DNA from: Nocardioidaceae bacterium UBA4001 | Lineage (GTDB): Bacteria; Actinomycetota; Actinomycetes; Propionibacteriales; Nocardioidaceae | Assembly (NCBI GenBank): GCA_002384855.1 | Contig: DGBP01000049.1 | Location: 48,345-112,344, forward strand | Direction: 5' to 3' | Length of the DNA stretch: 64,000 nucleotides | Shown: positions 25,751-34,639 of the stretch, piece after piece | Layout: every line of letters begins with the position of its first letter | Position numbering within the stretch: position 1 is the stretch's first letter | Notes under the pieces: generated by a model | Told to the model about the DNA's origin: nothing | What the model saw: the letters and a program-made list of their open reading frames with translations, nothing else | Database searches by the model: none | Position numbers and translations under genes: made by a program

Positions 25751-26649
25751 GGTGAAGGGAACCCGCCTGCCCGCAACAGCGCGCCCGGCAGCTGTTTGCC
25801 GAGTCGTTCCTCGAGCCATCCCACGCACTGCGTGATCGACTCGAGGTCGAGCCCGGTCCGCACGCCCATCCGGTCGAAGAGATAGACCAGGTCCTCGGTC
25901 GCGACGTTGCCGGTCGCGTTGGGAGCGAAGGGGCATCCGCCTGCTCCGCCGATGCTGGCGTCCAGTGTGGTGACCCCCGACTCGACCGCGGCCACGGCGT
26001 TGGCCACCCCGGTGTGCCGGGTGTCGTGCAGGTGCAGGCGCAGCGGCATGTCCGGGCCGGCCAGCTCGCGAGCGAGACCGAGGCGGGCCTTGACGTCGGA
26101 CGGCACGGCGACCCCGATCGTGTCCGCCAGCGCCAGCTCGTCCGGTCCTGCGTCGACGACGCGCCGGACGACCTCGCGCAAGCGGTCGACCGGCACCTCG
26201 CCCTCGAAGGGGCAGCCGAACGAGGCGCCGATCGTGACCGTCGAGAAGACGCCCGCCGCGCGCGCCTCCTCCACGAGTGCGGCAGCCGTGTCGCAGGCCT
26301 CGGCCGTGCTCATCCCCTGGTTCCTCCGGCAGAAGGTGTCCGTGGCGACCACCACGACGTCGATCTCGTCGACGAACCCGGCCAACGCGCGGTCGAGCCC
26401 TCGGTGGTTCATGACGAGCCCGGCGTACTTCAGGCCCTCATGGCGCGGCAGCGCCGCCATCACCTCGTCGGCGTCGGCCATCTGCGGCACGCGGGCCGGG
26501 TTCACGAAGCTGGTGACCTCGATGCGTCGCGCGCCGGCGCGCACCGCCCGGTCGACGAGCTCGACCTTGTCCTCGGTCGACAGGATCGTCTTCTCGTTCT
26601 GCAGACCGTCACGGGGGGAGACCTCGAGGATCTCGACCTCGACGTTCAT
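25741..26649 (-). CDS. Hydroxymethylglutaryl-CoA lyase-like
   Basis: TIM-barrel lyase of 302 aa in the HMG-CoA lyase/DRE-metallolyase family. N-terminal EVSPRDGLQNEKTILSTEDK carries the catalytic Arg and metal-binding Asp. VTSFVNPARVPQMADADEV is the substrate loop. LHLHDTRHTGVANAVAAVESG has the metal His pair, and GGCPFAPNATGNVATEDLV holds the conserved active-site Cys. It would cleave a 3-hydroxy-3-methyl acyl-CoA to acetyl-CoA plus an oxo acid. Its start overlaps the upstream amidase gene by 4 bp, making it the last gene of the hydantoinase operon. Confidence 0.85.
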   Translation of the reverse strand: MNVEVEILEVSPRDGLQNEKTILSTEDKVELVDRAVRAGARRIEVTSFVNPARVPQMADADEVMAALPRHEGLKYAGLVMNHRGLDRALAGFVDEIDVVVVATDTFCRRNQGMSTAEACDTAAALVEEARAAGVFSTVTIGASFGCPFEGEVPVDRLREVVRRVVDAGPDELALADTIGVAVPSDVKARLGLARELAGPDMPLRLHLHDTRHTGVANAVAAVESGVTTLDASIGGAGGCPFAPNATGNVATEDLVYLFDRMGVRTGLDLESITQCVGWLEERLGKQLPGALLRAGGFPSPQA

Positions 26650-27278
26650 CGCTGCTCCCCCAGGTAGGCCACCGCTGTCTTCTCTTCGACCACTTCGGCG
26701 TACTTCGCCTGCAGGTCGAACAGGTTCGCATCATGCGTCTCCGGCGTCCGGTCACCCACCGCGTCTCGCACCACGAGCGGGATGAACCCGTGCTGGACGG
26801 CGTCGACGCCTGTCGCACGGATGCAGCCGCTGGTGCTCACGCCCACGAGGACGACCGTGTCGATGCCCTTGGCCACGAGCGTCGACGCGAGCGAGGTGCC
26901 GAAGAACGCGCTGGCGTACTGCTTGGTGATCACCAGCTCGCCCTCCGCAGGAGCCACCTCCGGCATCAGCTCACTCAGCGGCCCTCCGCCGTACAAGTGC
27001 TCCAGTGCACGCACCTTGCGCACGAAGACGCCGCCGTCACTGCCGTCCGGGGCGAACTCCACCCGCGTGTGGATCACCGGCACTCCGTGTGCCCGGGCGG
27101 CCGCCAGCACCCGTGCCCCCGACGCGAGACATTCTCGCGACGGGAGGCACAGCGGGCTCTCCGGGTCGAAGTAGGCCCGCATCAGGTCGACCGCGAGCAC
27201 CACCGGTCGCCTACCGGGACGCAGCTCCCCGGCGAAGCCTTCGTCGAAGGTCGGCACGCCGTCCACGGGACCGGTCAC
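26646..27278 (-). CDS. Isochorismatase-superfamily amidase, N-carbamoylsarcosine amidase-like
   Basis: Cysteine hydrolase of 210 aa. The catalytic triad is Asp in VVLAVDLMRAYFDPESPL, Lys in VITKQYASAFFGTSL and Cys in GVSTSGCIRATGVDAVQHGF. The overall pattern, including FFGTSLASTLVAKGIDTVVL, is very close to N-carbamoylsarcosine amidohydrolase. The GTG start overlaps the hydantoinase B stop by 4 bp. Known members release CO2 and ammonia from N-carbamoyl amino acids formed by hydantoinases, which fits its place right after the hydantoinase subunits. Confidence 0.8.
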   Translation of the reverse strand: MTGPVDGVPTFDEGFAGELRPGRRPVVLAVDLMRAYFDPESPLCLPSRECLASGARVLAAARAHGVPVIHTRVEFAPDGSDGGVFVRKVRALEHLYGGGPLSELMPEVAPAEGELVITKQYASAFFGTSLASTLVAKGIDTVVLVGVSTSGCIRATGVDAVQHGFIPLVVRDAVGDRTPETHDANLFDLQAKYAEVVEEKTAVAYLGEQR

Positions 27279-29146
27279 CGGGCGATCGGCGGCTTCGGCG
27301 CGGGCAGGCCGGTCTCCTCCTCGCACCGGGCCAGGATCTCCTCCATCGGCGGGCCCATGTCGAAGGTGGGCAGCGGGTCGGGCCGTCCGTCCCTCAGCTT
27401 GGCGCGGAGCTGCTCCGTGGCATCGGCGTCCACCGCCCCGTTGTCGTCGCACACGACGCCGTACCTCCGGGCACCGGCGACAGTCACCAGCCCGCGGCGT
27501 ACCTCGAGCCCGACGAGCTCGGGATCGCGAGCAAGCGGGTCACCCCACCCGCCGCCGCCCCACGTCACGAAGTGGAGCAGGTCGCCAACGTCGACCGGGA
27601 AGTCGTGGATCTTGCTGGGCAGCACCTGGGTGCTTCCGTCCGCACGCTCGACCCACTTCCGTCCCCGTGCGCCCGGCTCGCCCCCGTTCACGCCCCACGG
27701 GTAGGTGAGCCAACGGTCGTCGTGGATCGCGATCGTGCCCGGCTCGAGGAAGCGGTAGGCGACGTCCACGCCGTTGCCGCCCCGGTGCACACCCGCACCG
27801 CCCGTGTCCGCGACCGTCTCCCACCGTTCGATGCGCAGCGGGTAGTACGACTCGAGGTACTCGCACGGGATGTTCACGAACGACGGCCACAGCGAGTGCC
27901 CGTCCGGACCGTCACCGATCGGTCGGCCCGGAATGCCGCCGAACCCGATCGAGTACAGCTGGAACCACTCGCCCTTACGGTCCCCGGAGCTGTAGTTGCC
28001 GGAGTACATGAAGTGCGGCGAGGAAGAGAAGCCCGCGGCGTTGAGCAGGTCCGGGTTGGTCTGACCGAGCAGTCCGCCGAACAGGTCGAAGACCCTGCCG
28101 ATGCCGTGGTTGCGGGCGTTGAGGGCGGCCGGGTACTTCGGCTTCCAGAACGACTCCTCGGGGATCTCCACGTCCACCAAGGGGTAGAAGCCGTCGTTCC
28201 ACAGGATCTGCGGGTCGGCAACGGTGATCATGTAGATCCCGAAGAACATCCGGACCAGGTTCTCGTTGATGAAGTAGTTGATCGGCCCCCGCGCCTGCGG
28301 GCTGCTCCCGGTGAAGTCCAGCAGCACCTTGTCGCCGGTGCGGGTGAGGCTGAGCTTGAGCTCGTAAGGGCCGTAGCCGACGCCGTCGTCGCAGATGTAG
28401 TCGGTGAACGAGAGGGTCTTGCCCTCCTCGAACACCATCGCGAGGAGCGTCTTCATCGCCCGGTAGTTGCGGTCCAGCAGCGCGTCCAGCGCCGAGGTGT
28501 AGGTGTCCACGCCGAAGCGCGCGCACATCTCCTGCACCCGTCGCGAGGCCGTGCGGCAGGCGGCCACGATCCCGTTGAGGTCGGCGCGGTTCCAGTCGGG
28601 CTTGCGGACCTGGTTGAGGATGATCCGCAGGGCGTCGTCGTCCAGGACACCCTTCTTGTAGAGCTTGAAGGGCGGGATGACCACACCCTCCTCGAAGATC
28701 GTCTTCGCATCCGTCGGCATCGAGGCGGGGGTCTTGCCGCCCACGTCGGACATGTGGCCGAACATCGACGACCAGCCGACGATGCGCCCCTCGAAGTAGA
28801 TCGGCATGACGACCAGCCAGTCGTTGGCGTGGCTGATCGCCGCCCCGCAGGAGTATGGGTCCGAGGTGAGGAGAACGTCGCCCTCCTCGATGTCGCCGTC
28901 GAAGTTCTCCAGGAAGTCGGGGATCGAGAGGCCGAACTGGCCGACGACCATCTTCCCTTCGGGGTCCCCGATCAGCGGGAACTCGTCGTGCTGCTCGCGG
29001 ATGCCCGGGGACAGCGCGGTCCGGAAGAGCACCTCGTCCATCTCGTAGCGGGCGTTGCGAAGCGCGTTCTCGACCAGGTCCAGGGTCACCACGTCGACGT
29101 CGACGCTGCGAAGGGGCTCGGTCGCGGTCTCGATGAGGCGTGCCAT
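27275..29146 (-). CDS. Hydantoinase B / oxoprolinase family subunit
   Basis: Protein of 623 aa matching HyuB/N-methylhydantoinase beta subunits. Landmarks: residues 20-45 DVVTLDLVENALRNARYEMD, DPEGKMVVGQFG, VLLTSDPYSCGAAISHANDW, FDFTGSS-type segment (LLDFTGSSPQARGPINYF), and GRPIGDGPDGHSLWP late, followed by GGAGVHRGGNGVDVAY. Together with the adjacent HyuA it forms an ATP-dependent amidohydrolase acting on cyclic ureides. Only 3 bp separate it from the hyuA stop. Confidence 0.85.
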   Translation of the reverse strand: MARLIETATEPLRSVDVDVVTLDLVENALRNARYEMDEVLFRTALSPGIREQHDEFPLIGDPEGKMVVGQFGLSIPDFLENFDGDIEEGDVLLTSDPYSCGAAISHANDWLVVMPIYFEGRIVGWSSMFGHMSDVGGKTPASMPTDAKTIFEEGVVIPPFKLYKKGVLDDDALRIILNQVRKPDWNRADLNGIVAACRTASRRVQEMCARFGVDTYTSALDALLDRNYRAMKTLLAMVFEEGKTLSFTDYICDDGVGYGPYELKLSLTRTGDKVLLDFTGSSPQARGPINYFINENLVRMFFGIYMITVADPQILWNDGFYPLVDVEIPEESFWKPKYPAALNARNHGIGRVFDLFGGLLGQTNPDLLNAAGFSSSPHFMYSGNYSSGDRKGEWFQLYSIGFGGIPGRPIGDGPDGHSLWPSFVNIPCEYLESYYPLRIERWETVADTGGAGVHRGGNGVDVAYRFLEPGTIAIHDDRWLTYPWGVNGGEPGARGRKWVERADGSTQVLPSKIHDFPVDVGDLLHFVTWGGGGWGDPLARDPELVGLEVRRGLVTVAGARRYGVVCDDNGAVDADATEQLRAKLRDGRPDPLPTFDMGPPMEEILARCEEETGLPAPKPPIAR

Positions 29147-29149
29147 GGC

Positions 29150-31225
29150 TCAGTTCTCCGTGTTCGCGTCGAGGGGGCGGATGAGGAGGCTGCCGCCCGG
29201 GTGCACCGTGGCGGCGTGCCCGGGAAGTACCAGCGTGGTGGAGTCCATCTCCGTGACGATCGCGGGACCCCGTACGACGTTGCCGGCCTTGAGCCGGGCG
29301 CGGTCGTAGACGTTCGCCTCGACCTCGCCGCCCTCGACCCAGATGGCGTGCGTGGTCCGCAGCGCCGCGGCCGGGTCCTCGTCACCCTTCTCGAGCTCGA
29401 TCGACGTCACGTCGGGGCGCGGACCGTTGGCCGTGGCGCGGACCGTCACGAGCTCGTGCTCGGCGTCGAGGACGAAGGAGAACAGCTGGTTGTGCTCGGC
29501 GTCGAACGCTTTGCGCAGGCTCTCGATGCCGCCCCCGCTGCCGTCGAAGGCGTCGATGTCGATCGTCACCGGGATCTCGAAGCCCTGACCGTGGTAGCGC
29601 AGGTCCGCGGAGTAGACCACCCGCTGCTGGTCCACCGGGACGCCCTCACCGGTCAGCGTCGCCTGCGCGTGGTCCGCGAGCTCGGCGAGGATCTCCTTGA
29701 GCGAGTCGTCACTGAGCTCGCTGAACCGTCGCACCAGCGTGCGGACCGCCTCGTCCCGCATCACGGTGGTGGCGTCGCCGTAGGCGTTGAGGACGCCCGG
29801 TGAGGGCGGGATGATCACCGGCCAGGCGCCGGTGAGCCTGCCGAGCGCGTTGGCGTGCAGCGGGCCGGCACCCCCGAACGCGACAAGTGCGAAGTCGCGC
29901 GGGTCGAAGCCCTGCTGCACCGAGACCAGGCGCAGCGCGCCGAGCATGTTCTCGTTGACGATGTCGATGATCCCGGCGGCCGCGGCTTCCACCGACTCCA
30001 GGCCGGTGGCGTCGGCGATCGACTTGACCGCCGCGTGTGCCGCGTCGCGGTCGAGGGTGATCTCCCCGCCTGCGAGCTGGGTGGGCAGGTAGCCGAGGAC
30101 GACGTTGGCGTCGGTGACCGTCGGCTCGGTGCCGCCGGCGGCGTACGACGCGGGTCCCGGTGCGGCACCTGCGGACTGCGGCCCGACCCGCAGCGCCTGG
30201 GTCAGCGCGGGAACGTGGGCGATCGAGCCGCCACCGGCGCCGACGGTGCGTACGTCGACCGAGGTGGCGCGGACCTTCAGGTCGCCGACCGTGGTCTCGC
30301 GACCGATGCGCGGCTTGAGGCCCTGGACCAGCGCGACGTCGGTCGAGGTCCCACCCATGTCGAAGGTCAGAAAGTCCTCGAAGCCGGCCTGTTCGGCTGC
30401 CCAGGTCGCCCCGGTCACACCTCCGGCCGGTCCGGACATCAGCATGTTGACCGGGTTCTCCGCCGCCACGCCCGCGGAGACCAGGCCACCGTCGCTGCGG
30501 AGGATGCACAGCTTGCCGTGGATCCCTGAGGAGGTCAGCTTGGAGTCCAGGTTGGCGACGTAGCGTGCCACGTGGGGCTGCACAGCGGCGTTGACGACGG
30601 TGGTGATCGTGCGCTCGTACTCCCGCAGCTCGGGAAGGACCGAGGACGAGAGCGACACAGGGATGTCTGGAAGCTCCTCGGCCGCGATCTCCCCGACCCG
30701 GCGCTCGTGGTCCGGGTTCGCGTAGGCGTTGATCAGGCTGATGCTCAGGGCCTCGATGCCCTGGTGTGACAGCTGGCGCAGCTTGGCGCGTACGTCGTCC
30801 TCGTCGAGGTCCGTGACGACCGAGCCGTCGGCGGCGATCCGCCCCCGGACCTCGACGGTGTCCTCGAGCGCGGCGAGCGGTTCGGGCTTGGGCCAGATGA
30901 TCCAGCCGGCCAGGCCGCCGGGCACGAACGACCGTGCGATCTGCAACACCTGCCGGAAGCCCTCGGTGGTGACGAGGCCGACGCGCGCTCCCTTGCCCTC
31001 CAGGATCGCGTTCGTGGCGACAGTCGTGCCGTGGAAGACCTCGTTGATGTCACCGAGCGTGATCCCTGCGTGCTCGCAGGCACGTTCGATGCCTCGCAGG
31101 ACACCGATGGACTGGTCCTCGGGTGTGGAGGAGGTCTTGGCGCGGTAGGTCGCGCCCGACTCCTCGTCGATGAGCAGGATGTCGGTGAAGGTGCCCCCGA
31201 CGTCTACGCCCAACCGGTAAGCCAT
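29150..31225 (-). CDS. Hydantoinase A / oxoprolinase family subunit
   Basis: Protein of 691 aa, the ATP-binding subunit of an N-methylhydantoinase/oxoprolinase-type enzyme. It has the ASKHA nucleotide motifs YRLGVDVGGTFTDILLID at the N-terminus, FHGTTVATNAIL, and FLTFDMGGTSTDVALVQG in the middle. SAGAAPGPASYAAGGTEPTVTDAN is the characteristic region, and LVAFGGAGPLHANALGR follows. It pairs with the adjacent HyuB. The substrate could be N-methylhydantoin or another ureide or lactam. Confidence 0.87.
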   Translation of the reverse strand: MAYRLGVDVGGTFTDILLIDEESGATYRAKTSSTPEDQSIGVLRGIERACEHAGITLGDINEVFHGTTVATNAILEGKGARVGLVTTEGFRQVLQIARSFVPGGLAGWIIWPKPEPLAALEDTVEVRGRIAADGSVVTDLDEDDVRAKLRQLSHQGIEALSISLINAYANPDHERRVGEIAAEELPDIPVSLSSSVLPELREYERTITTVVNAAVQPHVARYVANLDSKLTSSGIHGKLCILRSDGGLVSAGVAAENPVNMLMSGPAGGVTGATWAAEQAGFEDFLTFDMGGTSTDVALVQGLKPRIGRETTVGDLKVRATSVDVRTVGAGGGSIAHVPALTQALRVGPQSAGAAPGPASYAAGGTEPTVTDANVVLGYLPTQLAGGEITLDRDAAHAAVKSIADATGLESVEAAAAGIIDIVNENMLGALRLVSVQQGFDPRDFALVAFGGAGPLHANALGRLTGAWPVIIPPSPGVLNAYGDATTVMRDEAVRTLVRRFSELSDDSLKEILAELADHAQATLTGEGVPVDQQRVVYSADLRYHGQGFEIPVTIDIDAFDGSGGGIESLRKAFDAEHNQLFSFVLDAEHELVTVRATANGPRPDVTSIELEKGDEDPAAALRTTHAIWVEGGEVEANVYDRARLKAGNVVRGPAIVTEMDSTTLVLPGHAATVHPGGSLLIRPLDANTEN

Positions 31226-31234
31226 GTCTCCTCC

Positions 31235-32434
31235 TCAGATGACGCCGGCGGAACGCAGCGATGACACGGTGTCGTCGTCCAGTCCCAGCAGGCCGTGGTA
31301 GATCTCTTCGTTGTGCTCACCGAGCTCGGGGCCGACGTGGCGGACCCGTCCGGGGGTGTCCGAGAGCTTCGGCGCCACGTTGTGCATGGCGAACTCCCCC
31401 AGGTCGGGGTGGGCGAGCTTGACGATCGCCTCGCGTGCGGCGAAGTGCGGGTCCGCGAACATGTCCTTCGCGCGGAAGATCCGCCCGGCGGGGACCCCGT
31501 TTCCGTGGAGCAGCTCGAGCAGCTCGTCAGCCTTGATGGTCGAGCTCCACTCGGCGATCGTGCCGTCGAGCTCCTCCATGTGCTGGCCACGTGCACTGTG
31601 GGTCGCGTAGCGCTCATCGGTCGCCAGGTCCGGCCTCGCCATGACCTCGGCCAGCCGACGGAAGACGGTGTCCTGGTTGGCCGCGATGAGCACCATCTCC
31701 CCATCGGCGGTCGGGTAGACGTTGCTCGGCGAGACGTTCGGCAGCGTCGTACCGGTGCGCTCGCGCTGGTAGCCGGCGATCTGCCATTCGGGCAGCAACG
31801 ACTCCATCATCGCGAGCACCGCTTCGTAGATCGCGGAGTCGACGACCTGCCCGCGGCCCGTGCGTCCACGCTGGTGCAACGCCACGAGCGTGCCCAGCGC
31901 GGCGAACGTGGCCGCGAGCGAGTCGCCCAGGGAGATACCGGCCCGGGCAGGGGCCCGGTCCGGGTCTCCGGTCACATAACGGATGCCACCCATCGCCTCA
32001 CCGATGGATCCGTAGCCGGCGCGCTCGGCGTAGGGACCCGTCTGGCCGAACCCGGTCACGCGCGTGACGACCAGACCCGGGTTGATCTCCCAGAGCCGCT
32101 CCGGGGCCAGCCCCCAGCGCTCGAGAGTCCCCGGTCGAAAATTCTCGATCAACACGTCGGCCCGCTCAACGAGGCGGCGGACGAGGTCCTGGCCCTCCTC
32201 GGTGCGCAGGTTGGCGGTGACCGACTTCTTGTTGCGCGCCACGACCGGCCACCACAGTGACTTCCCGTAGGGCTTCTCCCGGCCCCACTGCCGCATCGGG
32301 TCGCCATGGGCCGGGTCCTCGACCTTGATCACCTCGGCGCCGAAGTCGCCGAGGAGCTGGCCGCAGAACGGCCCGGCCAGAAGTTGGCCGAGCTCCACCA
32401 CGCGAATGTCGTCCAGCGGTAGCTCGTTGACCAT
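31235..32434 (-). CDS. Class III (CaiB/BaiF) CoA transferase
   Basis: Family III CoA transferase of 399 aa. DIRVVELGQLLAGPFCGQLLGDFGAEVIKVE is the N-terminal signature (split here across residues 7-37). The catalytic Asp is in RAGISLGDSLAATFAALG. The start chosen is ATG at 32434, next to the family N-terminus; the longer frame adds nine residues running into a regulator box. First gene of the minus-strand hydantoinase operon, 10 bp before hyuA, facing the GntR gene. It may activate the acid released from the ureide. Confidence 0.85.
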   Translation of the reverse strand: MVNELPLDDIRVVELGQLLAGPFCGQLLGDFGAEVIKVEDPAHGDPMRQWGREKPYGKSLWWPVVARNKKSVTANLRTEEGQDLVRRLVERADVLIENFRPGTLERWGLAPERLWEINPGLVVTRVTGFGQTGPYAERAGYGSIGEAMGGIRYVTGDPDRAPARAGISLGDSLAATFAALGTLVALHQRGRTGRGQVVDSAIYEAVLAMMESLLPEWQIAGYQRERTGTTLPNVSPSNVYPTADGEMVLIAANQDTVFRRLAEVMARPDLATDERYATHSARGQHMEELDGTIAEWSSTIKADELLELLHGNGVPAGRIFRAKDMFADPHFAAREAIVKLAHPDLGEFAMHNVAPKLSDTPGRVRHVGPELGEHNEEIYHGLLGLDDDTVSSLRSAGVI

Positions 32435-32455
32435 GGGTCCCCTTCGATGGCTTGG

Positions 32456-32466
32456 TTGCATACAAC
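32456..32466. promoter_or_regulatory. GntR/FCD operator copy 1
   Basis: TTGCATACAAC, 22 bp before the CoA-transferase start. An identical 11-mer lies 97 bp away at 32553. The core TTG-N4-CAA has the symmetry of FCD-subfamily GntR sites. Confidence 0.55.
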
Positions 32467-32552
32467 GTCAACGGTCGGCGTGATCCACGCAACACGCGAT
32501 GAGCCGAAACTAGGGGCAGCTGGCCGTAGGTGTCAATCACTCGCGAGAGATA

Positions 32553-32563
32553 TTGCATACAAC
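32553..32563. promoter_or_regulatory. GntR/FCD operator copy 2
   Basis: Second copy of TTGCATACAAC in the same orientation, 28 bp before the gntR start. Two identical copies in a 156-bp divergent region support autoregulation and control of the hydantoinase operon by the neighbouring regulator. Confidence 0.55.
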
Positions 32564-32590
32564 TTCTCGTATTGGTAGGTTGCGCAGACC

Positions 32591-33268
32591 ATGAGCGATA
32601 CGGCAGCCACGGTCGAGCACGACCCCGGTCACGCGTCGGACCACGCCTACCGGCTGATCCGCGCGCAGATACTCTCTGGCGAGCGGGCCGGCGGGGACTG
32701 GCTCCGAGAGGGCGACCTGGCGGAGTCGCTCGGCGTCAGCCGTACACCGGTGCGCGAGGCGCTGCGGCGGCTCACCGCCGAGGGGCTGGTGCGCTACGAG
32801 CGCAACCGCGGCGTGCAGGTCGCGGTCTGGACGGCCGAGGACCTCGAGGAGATCTTCAGCCTCCGCTCCGTACTCGAACCATGGGCCTCTCGCCTGGCAG
32901 CCACCTCGGCGTCGGTGGACCTCGAGAAACTCTCTCGGCTCGCGCACGACATGGACGCAGCCGCTCGTGGCTCCGTCGACGTGGACCAGATCACCGAGCT
33001 CAACAACCGGTTCCATCGGCTGATCCTCGAAGGTTCGAACAATCGGCGACTCGGCAGCGTCGTCTCGTCGGTGGTGCAGGTCCCTCTCGTGTGGCAGACG
33101 TTCTCGCACTACAGCGACACCGACCTTCGCCGGAGTCTCGCGCATCACCACGAGCTCGTGGCTGCGTTGGCGGCAGGGGACCCGGACTGGGCGGAGTCCG
33201 TGATGCGCAGTCACGTCAGGGCTGCGTGGAACTCGCTGAAGACCCAGCGGGACGTCACCAGAACCTGA
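32591..33268 (+). CDS. GntR family transcriptional regulator, FCD subfamily
   Basis: Regulator of 225 aa. The N-terminal winged helix (about residues 18-85) has YRLIRAQILSGERAGGDWL and the recognition helix LAESLGVSRTPVREALRRLT. The C-terminal FCD ligand domain has EEIFSLRSVLEPWASRLAA, ITELNNRFHRLILEGSNN with Asp/His metal or ligand residues, and HHHELVAALAAGDPDWAESVM. It diverges from the hydantoinase operon and probably represses it until a pathway acid binds. A degraded second copy of its FCD domain lies near 63.1 kb. Confidence 0.9.
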   Translation: MSDTAATVEHDPGHASDHAYRLIRAQILSGERAGGDWLREGDLAESLGVSRTPVREALRRLTAEGLVRYERNRGVQVAVWTAEDLEEIFSLRSVLEPWASRLAATSASVDLEKLSRLAHDMDAAARGSVDVDQITELNNRFHRLILEGSNNRRLGSVVSSVVQVPLVWQTFSHYSDTDLRRSLAHHHELVAALAAGDPDWAESVMRSHVRAAWNSLKTQRDVTRT

Positions 33269-33570
33269 TCGTCGTTAGCGTCGAAAAACCGCGGGGGCCT
33301 CGGCTGCGCGTGTTCACTCGCCCGACACATTCGACCCCCTTGGGCTCCGTCGCTTCGTAGAACCTTCCTTCGCTGCGCGCTGGAGTCGTGAGCTGCGAGC
33401 AGCCAGCGACGGTGTGCGACGGGGCCCAGGGCGTCGGGCGCTCTCGGCCCCGGTTGCAGTCCGCACCCGGCGAGGTAAGCCGACTCATGGAGCGGGTGAG
33501 AGGACCCACCGAACCTCGCAAGTGTGACTCCTCGAGTCGTTGCGCCAGGTGTGGGGGCTCCTGACATCAC
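33269..33570. other. Gene-free stretch
   Basis: About 300 bp between gntR and the binding-protein remnant. No convincing coding frame, repeat or terminator was recognised; it may be decayed sequence. Confidence 0.4.
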
Positions 33571-34004
33571 GTGGACGAACTCAGTGTCACAGTTGAGGGT
33601 GTACAACTCCGGGCCATTGGCACGTCTGCGAGTCAGCGCGCCGGGTTCTTCGATGCGGCCCTTCGCGGGCTCGCCGAGCTCTGCGAGTTCCCGATCTGGC
33701 GGGATCCCTGGATGGTCGTCGGGTCCTCGACCTTCACCGGCGACCTGGTGCGCCGCCTGGGCGTCGACAACGCCTTCGGCACCCACCCCGAGCGGTCCCC
33801 CACGTCGACCTCGCCGAACTGCAGCAGGCCGACCTCGACTTCGTCCTGCTCCCCGACGAGCCCTACGAGTTCACCCCCGACGACGGACCCGAGGCCTTCC
33901 CCGGCACGAGGTCCGTCCCGGTCAGCGGACGGCTGCTCACCTGGTACGGCCCCTCCCTCGTCACCGCCCACGAGGAGCTTGCGACGGCGCTGTTCGGCGA
34001 CTGA
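33571..34004 (+). pseudogene. Remnant of a periplasmic (helical-backbone) substrate-binding protein
   Basis: The first frame reads SASQRAGFFDAALRGLAELC and WRDPWMVVGSSTFTGDLVRRLGVDNAFGTHPER. The frame then shifts near 33800 to VDLAELQQADLDFVLLPDEPYEF and LTWYGPSLVTAHEELATALFG, ending at a stop. This is the C-terminal lobe of a BtuF/FhuD-type binding protein of an ABC importer. The N-terminal lobe, signal peptide and permease genes are missing. A frameshift plus N-terminal loss make it a pseudogene. Confidence 0.65.
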
Positions 34005-34348
34005 CAGACCGCGCGACCCGGTCCGCCGTGTGCTCGCCGTGCAGCTCCAGGTGTCACCCGCGGCGCGGTCAGTGCCCGTGGCCGTCGGCGGAGGTCACGC
34101 TGACCCCGGCCTGGTCGTCGCTCGTCCCGTCGGCCCCCGTGGTGGCGGACCGCTTTCCCCCGAATGACGACCGAGCTCCGTGTGGTGGTCGGTTGCGCTG
34201 AGCACGTCATCTCATCGGCACTCTCCTCGAACGGCTTGCCGGTTCAGGCGTCATGATGTCGGCGACCTCGGGACTGAGCCGGCGCCGTACCCGGCGAGTG
34301 GTCCCTTGCCACACCCCGGGGCGGGGATTAGCATTCGCGCATCCGAAT
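34005..34348. other. Gene-free stretch before the Mrp unit
   Basis: About 340 bp in which I see no supported gene. The right end carries a CRP-like site (34349-34366), annotated separately. Confidence 0.4.
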
Positions 34349-34366
34349 ATGTGCGCTGGGTCACAT
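34349..34366. promoter_or_regulatory. CRP/FNR-type operator before the Mrp unit
   Basis: ATGTG-CGCTGGGT-CACAT, an inverted repeat with 8-bp centre that fits the CRP-family pattern TGTGN-N6-NCACA. It ends 27 bp before the ATG at 34394. A site with the same arms and spacing lies at 53492-53509, upstream of the other end of the sulfur gene cluster. Confidence 0.55.
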
Positions 34367-34393
34367 GAGCGCACGCTCGACGAAAGAGGCCAC

Positions 34394-34639
34394 ATGTCCC
34401 CAGACGAAACCCAGGAGGTCCCCGTCGAGGTCGGGGGCGTGAGCTTCACCGTCACGGTGACCCCGAGCCCGAGCGGGATCCGGGGGAAGGTGTGGTACCA
34501 CGACGAGAAGATCGCGGGAATGCGCCTCTTCCACAGCGACGACGTCGACCAACTGCTCGAGCAGGTCCGCCGGGACGCCGCCGTCCTCCGGGCCGTCGAG
34601 AGGCTCTCCACCACGAAAGACCAAGGGGTTCCGGCATGA
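34394..34639 (+). CDS. Small hypothetical protein translationally coupled to Mrp
   Basis: Protein of 81 aa: a beta-rich first half (EVPVEVGGVSFTVTVTPSPS, then GKVWYHDEKIAGMRLF) and a helical end (VDQLLEQVRRDAAVLRAVER). No family recognised, no signal peptide. Its stop overlaps the Mrp start by 4 bp (ATGA), so the products are made together. It may assist Fe-S delivery or sense the sulfur state; this is only context. Confidence 0.6.
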   Translation: MSPDETQEVPVEVGGVSFTVTVTPSPSGIRGKVWYHDEKIAGMRLFHSDDVDQLLEQVRRDAAVLRAVERLSTTKDQGVPA

